From NCBI GenBank assembly GCA_965279475.1, contig CBDIIA010000002.1, forward strand, positions 992,001 to 1,056,000: a stretch of DNA of 64,000 nt, written 5' to 3'. The notes under the pieces are model-generated. The model was given only the letters and a program-made list of their open reading frames with translations, was not told where the DNA came from and ran no database searches. Shown here one piece after another: positions 34,392-44,610 of this stretch; within the stretch, counting starts at the first letter, position 1, and every line of letters begins with the position of its first letter. This DNA comes from Pseudorhodoferax sp965279475 (GTDB lineage: Bacteria > Pseudomonadota > Gammaproteobacteria > Burkholderiales > Burkholderiaceae_C). The position numbers were made by a program, and so were the translations under genes.

Positions 34392-35672
34392 TCACAATCC
34401 CATCATGTTCTGGTAGCCCATCCAGAAGCGGCGGATCAGGCTCTCGGTGATCATCGAGTCCTGCTGCGTCGCGTTGGCCTTGCCCATCTCGATCACCGAG
34501 GTCGCACGCGGGTCGCGCGCCGTGCCGCGCTGTACCAGCTCGGTCGCCTCCGTGTCCTCCATCGAGATGTAGCCGGCCGGGCCGACCAGGTTGGCCTGCT
34601 TGATGCGCAGGGCGCGCAGCTCGGGTGTGTCGTCCTCGTAGCCGAAGAAGTGGAACACCAGCTCGAAATTGCCCGGCCCCTTGGGCAGCAGCTGGCGCGC
34701 CACCAGCGTGTTGTGGATCTGCTGGATCACCAGCTGCGGAAAGATCGGCTGGATGTGGTTGGTGGTCGGCTCCTCGTACTCCTGGATGAAGCCGAGCACC
34801 GAGTCGTCTTCCAGGCGGAAGCCGTCGTCCATCGAACGGATGCCCTGCTGGCGGTAGGCGTCGGCATGGTCCTCGTTGTTCTTGGTCACGGTCAGCACGC
34901 TGTGCAGGCCGTGCGCGGCATCGGGAATGGCGCGCGCGATCATGCCCACGCGCAGGATGTTGAACGTGGTGTGGAACAGGTGCAGCATGCTTGCGTGGTA
35001 GGGGTCCTTCACGTTTTCCATGTAGAGCTTCCAGTTCGACTTGCTGAACTGGCGCGTGCAGCCGAGGTAGACCACCGGCTTGCCGAAGATGCGGTCGACC
35101 CAGGGCTGCATCTGCGGGCCGATGTAGTCGGGCAGCGGCGCCACCATGTCGCTGAAGGTCGCGAACACCAGGCCCTTGTAGCTGTCGACGCGCAGCATGC
35201 GCAGGTTGTGGTTCTTCGGGTCGAAATCGGGCGGCATGCCGCTCATCTGCTTGTTGCCCCGGCGAAACGGCACACCCAGCAGCTTGCCGGCGCTGTCGAA
35301 GCTCCACTGGTGGTACACACAGGTGTGCGAGCTGGCGTTGCCGCGCGCGTTGCGGCAGACCATCGCGCCGCGGTGGGCGCAGCGGTTGACCCAGGCCGCG
35401 AGGGCGCCGTCGGCGGTGCGCGTCATCACCACCGGCGTATCGCCGACGAAGGTCGACTTGTAGTCGCCCGGTTTCGGGATCTCGGCTTCGAGGCCGAGAA
35501 AACTCCAGGTCTCGCCGCGGTAGATGCGTTCCTGCTCGCGGTCGTAGATGGCCTGCGAGCTGAAGACCTCGTAGGGCACACGCGAGCCATCGGTGCGCGG
35601 GAAGAACGCGATCGGCTGTTCGGCCGGAGGGGGCACGGCGTCAGCGGTGTCGGGGGCCAGGGTGGTGTGCAT
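34392..35672 (-). CDS. Aromatic-ring-hydroxylating dioxygenase alpha subunit (anthranilate dioxygenase-like)
   Basis: 426 residues. Rieske ligands in NRCAHRGAMVC and TCVYHQW near 97-122. The mononuclear iron site is seen in ENVKDPYHASMLHLFH (two His after DPYH). GETWSFLGLEAEIPKPGDY, FVGDTPVV and VGPAGYISMED strongly recall AndAc of Burkholderia anthranilate 1,2-dioxygenase (from memory, not an alignment); salicylate-type hydroxylases are the main alternative. It inserts O2 into the ring of an aromatic acid. It heads the minus-strand unit. Confidence 0.9.
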   Translation of the reverse strand: MHTTLAPDTADAVPPPAEQPIAFFPRTDGSRVPYEVFSSQAIYDREQERIYRGETWSFLGLEAEIPKPGDYKSTFVGDTPVVMTRTADGALAAWVNRCAHRGAMVCRNARGNASSHTCVYHQWSFDSAGKLLGVPFRRGNKQMSGMPPDFDPKNHNLRMLRVDSYKGLVFATFSDMVAPLPDYIGPQMQPWVDRIFGKPVVYLGCTRQFSKSNWKLYMENVKDPYHASMLHLFHTTFNILRVGMIARAIPDAAHGLHSVLTVTKNNEDHADAYRQQGIRSMDDGFRLEDDSVLGFIQEYEEPTTNHIQPIFPQLVIQQIHNTLVARQLLPKGPGNFELVFHFFGYEDDTPELRALRIKQANLVGPAGYISMEDTEATELVQRGTARDPRATSVIEMGKANATQQDSMITESLIRRFWMGYQNMMGL

Positions 35673-35789
35673 CGTGTCAGGACTCCATCGGATGTCCCGC
35701 CAGCTTAGGGATCGGCGGTCGGGTGCGCTATCCGATTCACGCCGATGCGGCGGGTGCCTGTCCGGATCGCGCCGGTGTCGGCGCCGCCG
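35673..35789. promoter_or_regulatory. Dioxygenase promoter region with direct repeats
   Basis: 117 bp upstream of the alpha subunit. Two similar blocks, CGGGTGCGCTATCCGATTC (35720-35738) and CGGGTGCCTGTCCGGATC (35751-35768), are 31 bp apart start to start and lie 48-96 bp upstream of the ATG. This is the spacing and orientation expected of a tandem AraC/XylS-type activator site. No clear -35 is seen. Confidence 0.35.
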
Positions 35790-37424
35790 TCAGCCGATGC
35801 TGGCCAGCCCGGCGAGGTGCCCGCGGGTGAAGGCTTCCTCGAAGATCGAATAACCCGACCAGTCGGCGTGCGCAAAGTGCAGCCGGCCGGCGCGCAGCGT
35901 GGGTGCGCGGGCCGTACCCGCGGCCAGCGTGCCCGGCAGCGGCATCGCCATCGCGTGACCGTAGCGGGTGATCTCGATGCGCTGCGCGCGCTCGCGCAGA
36001 TCGGGGTGCGGTACGGCCAGCGAGGCGAGGATGCGGTCGCGCCAGAAGGTCCAGGGCTGCTCCAGCAGCTGGCGCCGGCCGTCGGGCCGGTCGCCCAGCG
36101 CCTGGTAGTAGGTCAGCACGCTCGGGCCGGGGCGCGGGTCGAGCGTCTGGTGCCGCGCGTCGACGTACCCGAGCCCGTGGGCGAGCGCCGGTGCCGGGCT
36201 GTCGGCGTCGGACGGCAGGGCGTCGTAGAGCACGTTGTCCCAGGCCGGCGGCGCGCCGGGCCGGTCGGCCAGCGGTGCGTCGATCTGCACGTTGGCCACA
36301 AGCCAGGGCGCGTATTGCAGCCGCGCCGCGGCGGCGGTGAGCAGCGCGGGCGGCTGGCGTACCACCCGGGCCGCGATGAACACCGGCAGCGCGACGATGC
36401 AGCGGTCGGCGACCCAGCGTTCGAGCTGGCCGCTGGCGTGGTGCAGCGCGTCGACCTCCACGGCCTGCCGGCCCTCCTCGATGCGCAGCACGCTGCAGCC
36501 GGTGCGCAACCGGCCGTCGCGCCCGTTGCCCAGCGGCGCGGCCAGGCGCGCGGCCAGCCAGCCGTTGCCCTCCGACCAGGTCAGCAGGCCGTCGCGCTCC
36601 TCGCCGTCGCTGCCTGGGGCGTGGAAGCCGTGCCGGCTGGCGAAGTAGTGGATGCCGGCCCAGGCCGACACGCGGGCCAGGCCGGCGCCGTAGTCGTCGC
36701 GGCAGCAGTAGTCGAGGTACCAGCGCAGGTGCGGGTCGTCGAAGCCCTCGGCCGCCAGCCAGCGTTCGAAGGTCGATGCGTCCAGCGCCAGCTGGCCGGG
36801 CGACATCGCCGAGCGGAACACGGGGATCGTGAAGTTCGCCTCGGTCCGCAGGGCCTCGACGCGCTGCGCGAAGCGGCGGTACTGGGCCAGCGTCGGTTCG
36901 CCGACGTCCTGGACGGGCAGCAGGCCTTCGTGCCACTCACCGCGGAAGAACAGCCGCTCCTGCGGGCTGTGGCACAGGTGGCGTTCGTCGTAGGTCCAGC
37001 GGCCGGCGATGCGGCGGCGCAGGCCCAGTTCTTCCAGCAGATCGGCCACCTCGTGCGCCTGTGCGTCCGGCGTCGGCAGGTAGTGGGCGCCCAGCGGGCA
37101 GGCGATGCCGCCGACCTGGCCGCCCCGGCTGTTGCCGCCGGCCTGGTCTTCCAGTTCGAGCAGCACCACGTCGTCGATGCCGGCAAGCCGCAAGGCGCGC
37201 GCGGCCGCGAGGCCTGCAATGCCGCCGCCGGCAATCACCACGCGGGCGCGGCGCGTGCGCACCGGCGTGCCAGCCTGACGGGCGTCGCGCAGCGCGTGGC
37301 CGCGCGCCACGTCGATGCCGTTGAAGCCGCCGGCCACGTCGGCCGCCGGGCGAGGCGCGTCGCAGCCCGCCGCGGCCAGCGCGCCGGCCGCCAGCAGGCT
37401 GCGGCGCCGCAGCGGGGGGATCAA
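35790..37424 (-). CDS. Exported FAD-dependent amine oxidase-like protein (Tat signal)
   Basis: 544 residues from a TTG at 37424 (TTGA overlap with the upstream stop, AAGGTG ribosome site); an ATG at 37442 would add 6 residues. The N-terminus LRRRSLLAAGALAAAGC is a twin-arginine signal with a possible lipobox, so the protein is probably exported folded with FAD and may be lipid-anchored. The FAD motif VVIAGGGIAGLAAARAL is near 55-71, then ELEDQAGGNSRGG. It belongs to the flavin amine oxidase superfamily; coupling to an aminopropyltransferase suggests a polyamine or polyamine conjugate as substrate. Confidence 0.85.
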   Translation of the reverse strand: MIPPLRRRSLLAAGALAAAGCDAPRPAADVAGGFNGIDVARGHALRDARQAGTPVRTRRARVVIAGGGIAGLAAARALRLAGIDDVVLLELEDQAGGNSRGGQVGGIACPLGAHYLPTPDAQAHEVADLLEELGLRRRIAGRWTYDERHLCHSPQERLFFRGEWHEGLLPVQDVGEPTLAQYRRFAQRVEALRTEANFTIPVFRSAMSPGQLALDASTFERWLAAEGFDDPHLRWYLDYCCRDDYGAGLARVSAWAGIHYFASRHGFHAPGSDGEERDGLLTWSEGNGWLAARLAAPLGNGRDGRLRTGCSVLRIEEGRQAVEVDALHHASGQLERWVADRCIVALPVFIAARVVRQPPALLTAAAARLQYAPWLVANVQIDAPLADRPGAPPAWDNVLYDALPSDADSPAPALAHGLGYVDARHQTLDPRPGPSVLTYYQALGDRPDGRRQLLEQPWTFWRDRILASLAVPHPDLRERAQRIEITRYGHAMAMPLPGTLAAGTARAPTLRAGRLHFAHADWSGYSIFEEAFTRGHLAGLASIG

Positions 37425-38974
37425 TGCGTCACCTTGCCCCATTCGCGCTCGTAGGTGTTGACCAGCACCTGGTTCGACAGCCGGTTGACCTCGGCCGGCA
37501 CGCGGCCCATGTCCTGCGGAAAGTCGAACAGCAGCGGCAGGCTCTGCAGGTTCAGGAAGCGCAGGCCGGGCGGCAGCGTGTCGGGCAGGCGGTAGGGCCG
37601 GTGGCTGGCCAGCACGAAGCCCCATTCGCCGAAGCTCGGCACATGCGCGTGGTAGGGCGTGGCCAGCAGGCCGACCGACTCGATCGTCTGCACCACGGTC
37701 CAGAAACTCTGGCGCGCCACCAGCGGCGACGTGGTCTGGACCACCGCGTAGCCGCTGGCCGACAGCCGCTGCTCGAGCAGTGCGTAGAACGAGCTGGTGT
37801 AGAGCTTGCCGATCGCGAAGTTGGTCGGGTCGGGGAAGTCAACGACGATCACGTCGTAAGTGTCGGGTGTCGTGTCGAGCCACTGGAACGCGTCGGTATT
37901 GACGATGTGCACCTTGGGCGACGACAGCGCACCGCCGTTGAGCTTGGCCAGCGTCGGGTGTTCGGAGAACAGCCGTGTCATCGCCGGGTCCAGCTCGACC
38001 AAGGTGACGCTCTCGACGCCGGGGTACTTGAGGATCTCGCGCACCGCCATGCCGTCGCCACCGCCCAGCACCGCCACCTTCTTCGGCACGCTGCCGTGCG
38101 ATGCGAAGGCGGCCATCGCCGGGTGCACCAGTGCCTCGTGGTAGCGGTATTCGTCGCGTTCGGCGAACTGCAGGTTGCCGTTCAGGAACAGGCGGTGGCC
38201 GGCCTTGCCATGCGTGACGACGATGCGCTGGTAGGGCGACGCGGCGGTGAAGACGATCGCGTCCTGGTAGAGCTTGTCTTCCGCCAGCCGGGTGATGCGC
38301 TCCGCGCCCACGAAGCCGGCGGCGAGCGTGGCCAGCACCAGCACGCAGGCCAGCGTGTGCAGCGACAGGCGGCGCAGCTCGTGCCGGAACAGCCACAGCG
38401 CCCACACGGCCACGGCGGCGTTCATCAGCCCGAACAGCAGGCCGGTGCGGATCAGCCCGAGCTGCGGCACCAGGAGCAGCGGGAACGCGATCGACACCGC
38501 CAGCGCGCCCAGATAGTCGAAAGTCAGCACCTGCGACACCAGGTCCTTCAGCGCCACGTCGCGCTTGAGGATGCGCATCACCAGCGGGATCTCCAGGCCC
38601 ACCAGCATGCCGACCAGGCCGACGAAGCCGTACAGCAGCACCCTGAAGCCGCCAGGCATGTAGGCGTTCGACAGGAACAGCGCTGCCGGCATGGCGCCGC
38701 CGGCCAGTGCCACCAGCAGCTCGATGCGCAGGAAGTGCGCCGGCAACTGGCGGTCGAAGAAACGCGAGAGGTACGAGCCGACGCCCATCGCGAACAGATA
38801 GGCGCCGATGATGGTGGAGAACTGCAGGACCGAGTCGCCGAGCAGGTACGACGCCAGTGCCGCCGCCGCCAGCTCGTACACCAGCCCGCAGGCCGCCACG
38901 ACGAAGACGCTGGCCAGCAGCGCGAACTCGACCGGGCGCGGCCTTCGGGCGCCCGGCTCCACGGCGTTGGCCAC
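37421..38974 (-). CDS. Membrane-embedded polyamine aminopropyltransferase (spermidine-synthase-like)
   Basis: 517 residues: about seven membrane segments in residues 15-225, then a complete spermidine-synthase domain. The latter shows NGNLQFAERDEYRYHE (265-280), the GGGDGMAVRE nucleotide loop (304-313), VELDP (326-330) and the catalytic region VVDFPDPTN (377-385). It should transfer aminopropyl from decarboxylated S-adenosylmethionine to an amine at the membrane. The GTG start at 38974 is the outermost possible. It lies 13 bases after the DUF350 gene and overlaps the oxidase gene. No AdoMet decarboxylase is in the window. Confidence 0.9.
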   Translation of the reverse strand: MANAVEPGARRPRPVEFALLASVFVVAACGLVYELAAAALASYLLGDSVLQFSTIIGAYLFAMGVGSYLSRFFDRQLPAHFLRIELLVALAGGAMPAALFLSNAYMPGGFRVLLYGFVGLVGMLVGLEIPLVMRILKRDVALKDLVSQVLTFDYLGALAVSIAFPLLLVPQLGLIRTGLLFGLMNAAVAVWALWLFRHELRRLSLHTLACVLVLATLAAGFVGAERITRLAEDKLYQDAIVFTAASPYQRIVVTHGKAGHRLFLNGNLQFAERDEYRYHEALVHPAMAAFASHGSVPKKVAVLGGGDGMAVREILKYPGVESVTLVELDPAMTRLFSEHPTLAKLNGGALSSPKVHIVNTDAFQWLDTTPDTYDVIVVDFPDPTNFAIGKLYTSSFYALLEQRLSASGYAVVQTTSPLVARQSFWTVVQTIESVGLLATPYHAHVPSFGEWGFVLASHRPYRLPDTLPPGLRFLNLQSLPLLFDFPQDMGRVPAEVNRLSNQVLVNTYEREWGKVTH

Positions 38975-38987
38975 TATCGGGAGCGCT

Positions 38988-39206
38988 TCAATGGATCGCA
39001 GCCGCCACGATGATCGAGATGCCCAGGCACATGCAGCCGACCACCAGGCCGAGTGCGACGTTGTGCTTCTCGACGATCTCGCCCCACAGGTCGTAGGGCG
39101 TGATCTTGTCGATGATGATGAAGCAGAGCCAGAAAATCACCACGCCCATCAGCGCGAACAGTAGCGCGCTCAGGAAGGCGGCCGGTTTCAACCATTCAAT
39201 TGCCAT
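38988..39206 (-). CDS. DUF350-family small membrane protein
   Basis: 72 residues with two hydrophobic segments (about 10-32 and 50-71) linked by a charged loop (DKITPYDLWGEIVEKHN), matching the DUF350 pattern. Function unknown; family members recur beside SPFH and spermidine-synthase-like genes. The ATG at 39206 follows GGAGA. Third gene of the five-gene unit. Confidence 0.88.
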   Translation of the reverse strand: MAIEWLKPAAFLSALLFALMGVVIFWLCFIIIDKITPYDLWGEIVEKHNVALGLVVGCMCLGISIIVAAAIH

Positions 39207-39256
39207 ATCGATCTCCGTTCACACAATGAACCAACAACCTCGCATGCCGCGCACAC

Positions 39257-40756
39257 TCACTTGTGCCCGCCGCCGCTGGACGAGCCGCCGAACGATCCGC
39301 CCGAGCTGCGGCTCGAACCGTAGCTGGAGCCCGAACTCGAACCCGAGCTGGAGCAGGTGCTCAGCAGCGCCAGCAGGATCAGGATCACGACGATGATGAT
39401 GATGATCGTCAGGCAGCCGATCTTGGGCACGGTCGACAGCGGCGAGGCATCGCTGCGTTTCAGCAGATCCTTCTTGTCTTCGAGCTTGAACGCCTTGGCC
39501 ACGGCGTCGCCGTCGATCTTGCCGCCGAAGGACCAGATCAGCTCCTTGGGCGTCTGCTCCAGCGACAGGATGTTCTGGGCGTTGGCGAAGTCGCGGTTGT
39601 CGGTGGTCTGCCCGCGTTCGACCCGCCAGTAGAACTCGCCGGCGACATAGGTGGTCTTGGCGGTGTAGCGCTCCTTCAGTGTGTAGCGCACGCCCAGGTG
39701 CACGACCGAGGTGGCATTGCTCGACGCCATCTTCGGCGCACCGGTGACCGGCTTCACCAGGCTCCAGCCGTCCTCGGCATCGACCAGGAACACGAAGCCG
39801 CGCTTCTTGTTGTAGAGCAGGTATTCGCTCCAGCCGAAGTGCTCGTCGGCATCGCTCGGGTCGGTGCCGAGACGGTGCTGGAAACCGACCACCTGCCATG
39901 CCACGTTCTGCAGCTGGCCGATGCTGCCCAGCGGGATCAGCTGGCGGACGGGTTCGTCCTGCGTCGCGTGGCGCAGTTCGCCGCCGATGCCCTCCGACAT
40001 GTCGATCAGGCTGTTGCAGGCGCGGCAGGTGATGCTCTTGGTGCTGTCGAGCGTGACCTCGACCGATGCGCCGCAGTTCGGGCAGCTGAAACCACGCGCC
40101 TTCTCTTCCTTGGGCGACGCGTCGCGCAGCCCGGTCAGCTGCAAGTCGTCGAGCGCCACGGCGCGGCCGAGCGACAGGGCCGGCGGGTTGCTGCCGTAGT
40201 CGATGCTCAGCACCTCGCCGCTGTCGTTGCGCAGCTCGACCATCGCGAACGGCGTGCCGAGTGCCGGCAGGTGCGCCAGCTCGCCCTGCGCCGACACCAG
40301 CGTCACCGGCTGGTTCGATGCGACGGTGAAGGTCTTGCCCTGGATCTGGGTCGTGGCGCCGACGCGGAAGTTCTCGGCCGCCGGGATGCCGCCGGCCGCG
40401 GGCATCGGCCAGGTGAACACGTAGGCGCCGTTGTCCTCGGCCAGGGTCGCGACGCTGCCGTCGTCGAGCATCGCGGCCCACTCGGTCCACCGGCCTTCGG
40501 GGTATTGGTATTGCAGGCGGCCGACCAGCGTGAACGGACGCTGCTCGAACTTGCCCGAGGCCATCAGCTGCAGCGGGCTGAAGTCCTCGAACAGCTCGGC
40601 CATCTTGCCGACGCGCGTCAGCGTCTCGCCGTTGCGGACGACGGTGCTCTGGCAATAAGGGCAGACCGCGAACGCCGATTGCGCGCTGCGGAACTCGACC
40701 GGCGCGCCGCAGCCGGGGCACGGCGCCTGGTAGCTGCGTTGCGATTCAGTGGCCAA
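39257..40756 (-). CDS. DUF4178 protein with two zinc ribbons and a C-terminal membrane anchor
   Basis: 499 residues in a repeated design: zinc ribbon 1 (C13, C16, C32, C35), a DUF4178 domain (about 60-190), zinc ribbon 2 (C225, C228, C244, C247), a second DUF4178 domain (about 270-420), one very hydrophobic segment (PKIGCLTIIIIIVVILILLA near 443-462) and a Ser/Gly-rich tail ending in GGGHK. Start is TTG at 40756. The tail-anchored layout places the ribbons in the cytoplasm. Function unknown; context suggests a membrane platform with the SPFH protein and the aminopropyltransferase. Confidence 0.88.
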   Translation of the reverse strand: MATESQRSYQAPCPGCGAPVEFRSAQSAFAVCPYCQSTVVRNGETLTRVGKMAELFEDFSPLQLMASGKFEQRPFTLVGRLQYQYPEGRWTEWAAMLDDGSVATLAEDNGAYVFTWPMPAAGGIPAAENFRVGATTQIQGKTFTVASNQPVTLVSAQGELAHLPALGTPFAMVELRNDSGEVLSIDYGSNPPALSLGRAVALDDLQLTGLRDASPKEEKARGFSCPNCGASVEVTLDSTKSITCRACNSLIDMSEGIGGELRHATQDEPVRQLIPLGSIGQLQNVAWQVVGFQHRLGTDPSDADEHFGWSEYLLYNKKRGFVFLVDAEDGWSLVKPVTGAPKMASSNATSVVHLGVRYTLKERYTAKTTYVAGEFYWRVERGQTTDNRDFANAQNILSLEQTPKELIWSFGGKIDGDAVAKAFKLEDKKDLLKRSDASPLSTVPKIGCLTIIIIIVVILILLALLSTCSSSGSSSGSSYGSSRSSGGSFGGSSSGGGHK

Positions 40757-40824
40757 CGCGCACCCCGACCCTTGCGGTCAACGCCGTACGGCAATCAGGC
40801 CACATGGGAGCGGGTCGGCGCGCG

Positions 40825-41862
40825 TCAGACCAGCTTCTTGAGCAACTCGGCCTTCTTGCTGTCGAACTCTTGCTGGGTCAGGATGCCCTTGGTCTTGAGT
40901 TCGCCCAGCTTCTCGAGCGTGGCCATCACGTCTTCGGCCTTGACCACGGGTGGCGCGGCGGCGGCCACCGGCGGCTGGGCGTGCTGCTGCAGGCCGGCCT
41001 GCAGGTTCTGCGCCATCACCTGGCCCAGCGCGACGCCGGCGCCCAGGCCCATCGCATCGCCGGCAATGCCGCCGCCAGCACCCGCGCCTTCGGCGAACTT
41101 GGGGATCGCCTGCGCCGTCTGGTACTGCATGAACTTGCCCATGTCGTTGCCGACCATGCCCATGCCGATCTTCTGATCGAGGATCTTCTGCAGCTCCTCG
41201 GGCAGCGACAGGTTCTGCACCGTGATGCCGTCGAGCTTCAGGCCGATCTTCAGGAACTCGGGTTCGAGCTGGGTCTTCAGCGCTTGCGCGAACATCAGCT
41301 GGTTGGCGGCCAGGTCGAGGAAGGCGATGTCGCTGGACGCGATCGCGTTCGAGATGTTCTGCAGCACCAGGCCGCGCAGCTGGCCGTCGAGATCGGCCAC
41401 GGTGTAGCTGTCGCGCGTGCCCGAGATCTCGGTGTGGAACAGCTTGGGGTCGGCCACGCGGAAGCTGTAGTTGCCGAAGGCGCGCAGGCGCACGGCACCG
41501 AAGTCTTTGTCGCGGATGGTGATGGGCTGCGGCGTGCCCCACTTCTGGTCGACCTGCTGGCGCGTGCTGAAGAAGTAGACGTCGCTCTTGAACGGCGACT
41601 CGAAGAGTTTGTCCCAGTTCTTCAGGTAGGTGAGGACCGGCAGCGTCTGGGTCGTCAGCTTGTACATGCCAGGGCCGAACACATCGGCCACCTTGCCCTC
41701 GTTGACGAACACCGCCATCTGCGATTCGCGCACGGTCAGCGAGCCGCCGTTCTGGATTTCCATCTGCGCCATCGGGAAGCGCCAGGCCAGCGTGCCGTCG
41801 CCCGTCTCGGTCCACTGGATGATGTCGATGAACTGTTTCTTGATGAAATCCATCAGCGCCAT
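40825..41862 (-). CDS. SPFH-domain protein with C-terminal SHOCT (YdjI/virion-core-like)
   Basis: 345 residues. The SPFH (band 7-like) domain covers about 25-240, with LTVRESQMAVFVNEGKVADV and FGPGMYKLTTQTLPVLTYLK. An Ala/Gly-rich linker then leads to a SHOCT module (LGELKTKGILTQQEFDSKK) at 315-345. It should oligomerise at the inner membrane like flotillins, although no transmembrane segment is obvious. The ATG at 41862 follows AGGAG. First gene of the five-gene unit; 68 bp separate it from the DUF4178 gene. Confidence 0.9.
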   Translation of the reverse strand: MALMDFIKKQFIDIIQWTETGDGTLAWRFPMAQMEIQNGGSLTVRESQMAVFVNEGKVADVFGPGMYKLTTQTLPVLTYLKNWDKLFESPFKSDVYFFSTRQQVDQKWGTPQPITIRDKDFGAVRLRAFGNYSFRVADPKLFHTEISGTRDSYTVADLDGQLRGLVLQNISNAIASSDIAFLDLAANQLMFAQALKTQLEPEFLKIGLKLDGITVQNLSLPEELQKILDQKIGMGMVGNDMGKFMQYQTAQAIPKFAEGAGAGGGIAGDAMGLGAGVALGQVMAQNLQAGLQQHAQPPVAAAAPPVVKAEDVMATLEKLGELKTKGILTQQEFDSKKAELLKKLV

Positions 41863-42149
41863 GGTCAATCTCCTGAACGGGCAAAAGGTCGACGGATGAT
41901 ACCCGTGCGGTGTGCCGGCGCAAGCCCGCAAAGACGGGGCTCGGGAAGGGTCTGGCCAGATGCCGGTGGCGGGCTTGCGGGTCGTCCTGGTGGGCCGTTC
42001 ATGTGCCTAAAAGTCAAAAGCGCACGTCCTTTTGGTGCGGTTTTTCCAGCGCTTCCTGCGCAATGCGCGGCTCTACAATCGCACTCCCTTAAGCACAGGG
42101 GACGAGAACGGCGGCAGGCGCCCGTTCGGCGCGCCTCAGGAGATGCCAG
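41863..42149. promoter_or_regulatory. Divergent promoter region between the SPFH unit and maeB
   Basis: 287 bp without a supported gene. On the plus strand a possible maeB promoter has -10 TACAAT (42074-42079) with a poor -35 TTCCTG (42053-42058, 15-bp spacing). The SPFH unit must start in the left part. A short GCGCAATGCGC dyad sits near 42058. The maeB ribosome site AGGAG is at 42138-42142. Confidence 0.4.
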
Positions 42150-44456
<2,307 letters not shown>

Positions 44457-44493
44457 GGTTTTGACGAGCAGCAAGCACTAACTTTTACTTTTT

Positions 44494-44552
44494 GCAAGAC
44501 CCTTCTCAATGCCTAAAATTTGGGCAGGCGCTTGCTTTTTGAGAAGGGTTGC
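44494..44552. other. Large stem-loop between maeB and the RNase gene
   Basis: ACCCTTCTCAA (44499-44509) pairs perfectly with TTGAGAAGGGT (44539-44549), and GCAA/TTGC extends the stem beyond a 2-base bulge. The 29-base loop is AT-rich. It lies 38 bp after maeB. No T-run follows the 3' arm, so it may be a factor-assisted terminator, a 3'-end protector or a protein-binding dyad. Confidence 0.6.
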
Positions 44553-44568
44553 GGCACACTAACGCCTT

Positions 44569-44594
44569 GAAATTTCGGGTTAACCCGGGGTTTC
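44569..44594. promoter_or_regulatory. Palindromic operator candidate upstream of the RNase gene
   Basis: A perfect 12-bp palindrome CGGGTTAACCCG (44576-44587) flanked symmetrically by GAAA (44569-44572) and TTTC (44591-44594) about the same axis. It ends 17 bases before the RNase start codon, a position suited to repression or to control of translation initiation. Confidence 0.5.
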
Positions 44595-44610
44595 TGAAAG
44601 GTGTGTTTCC

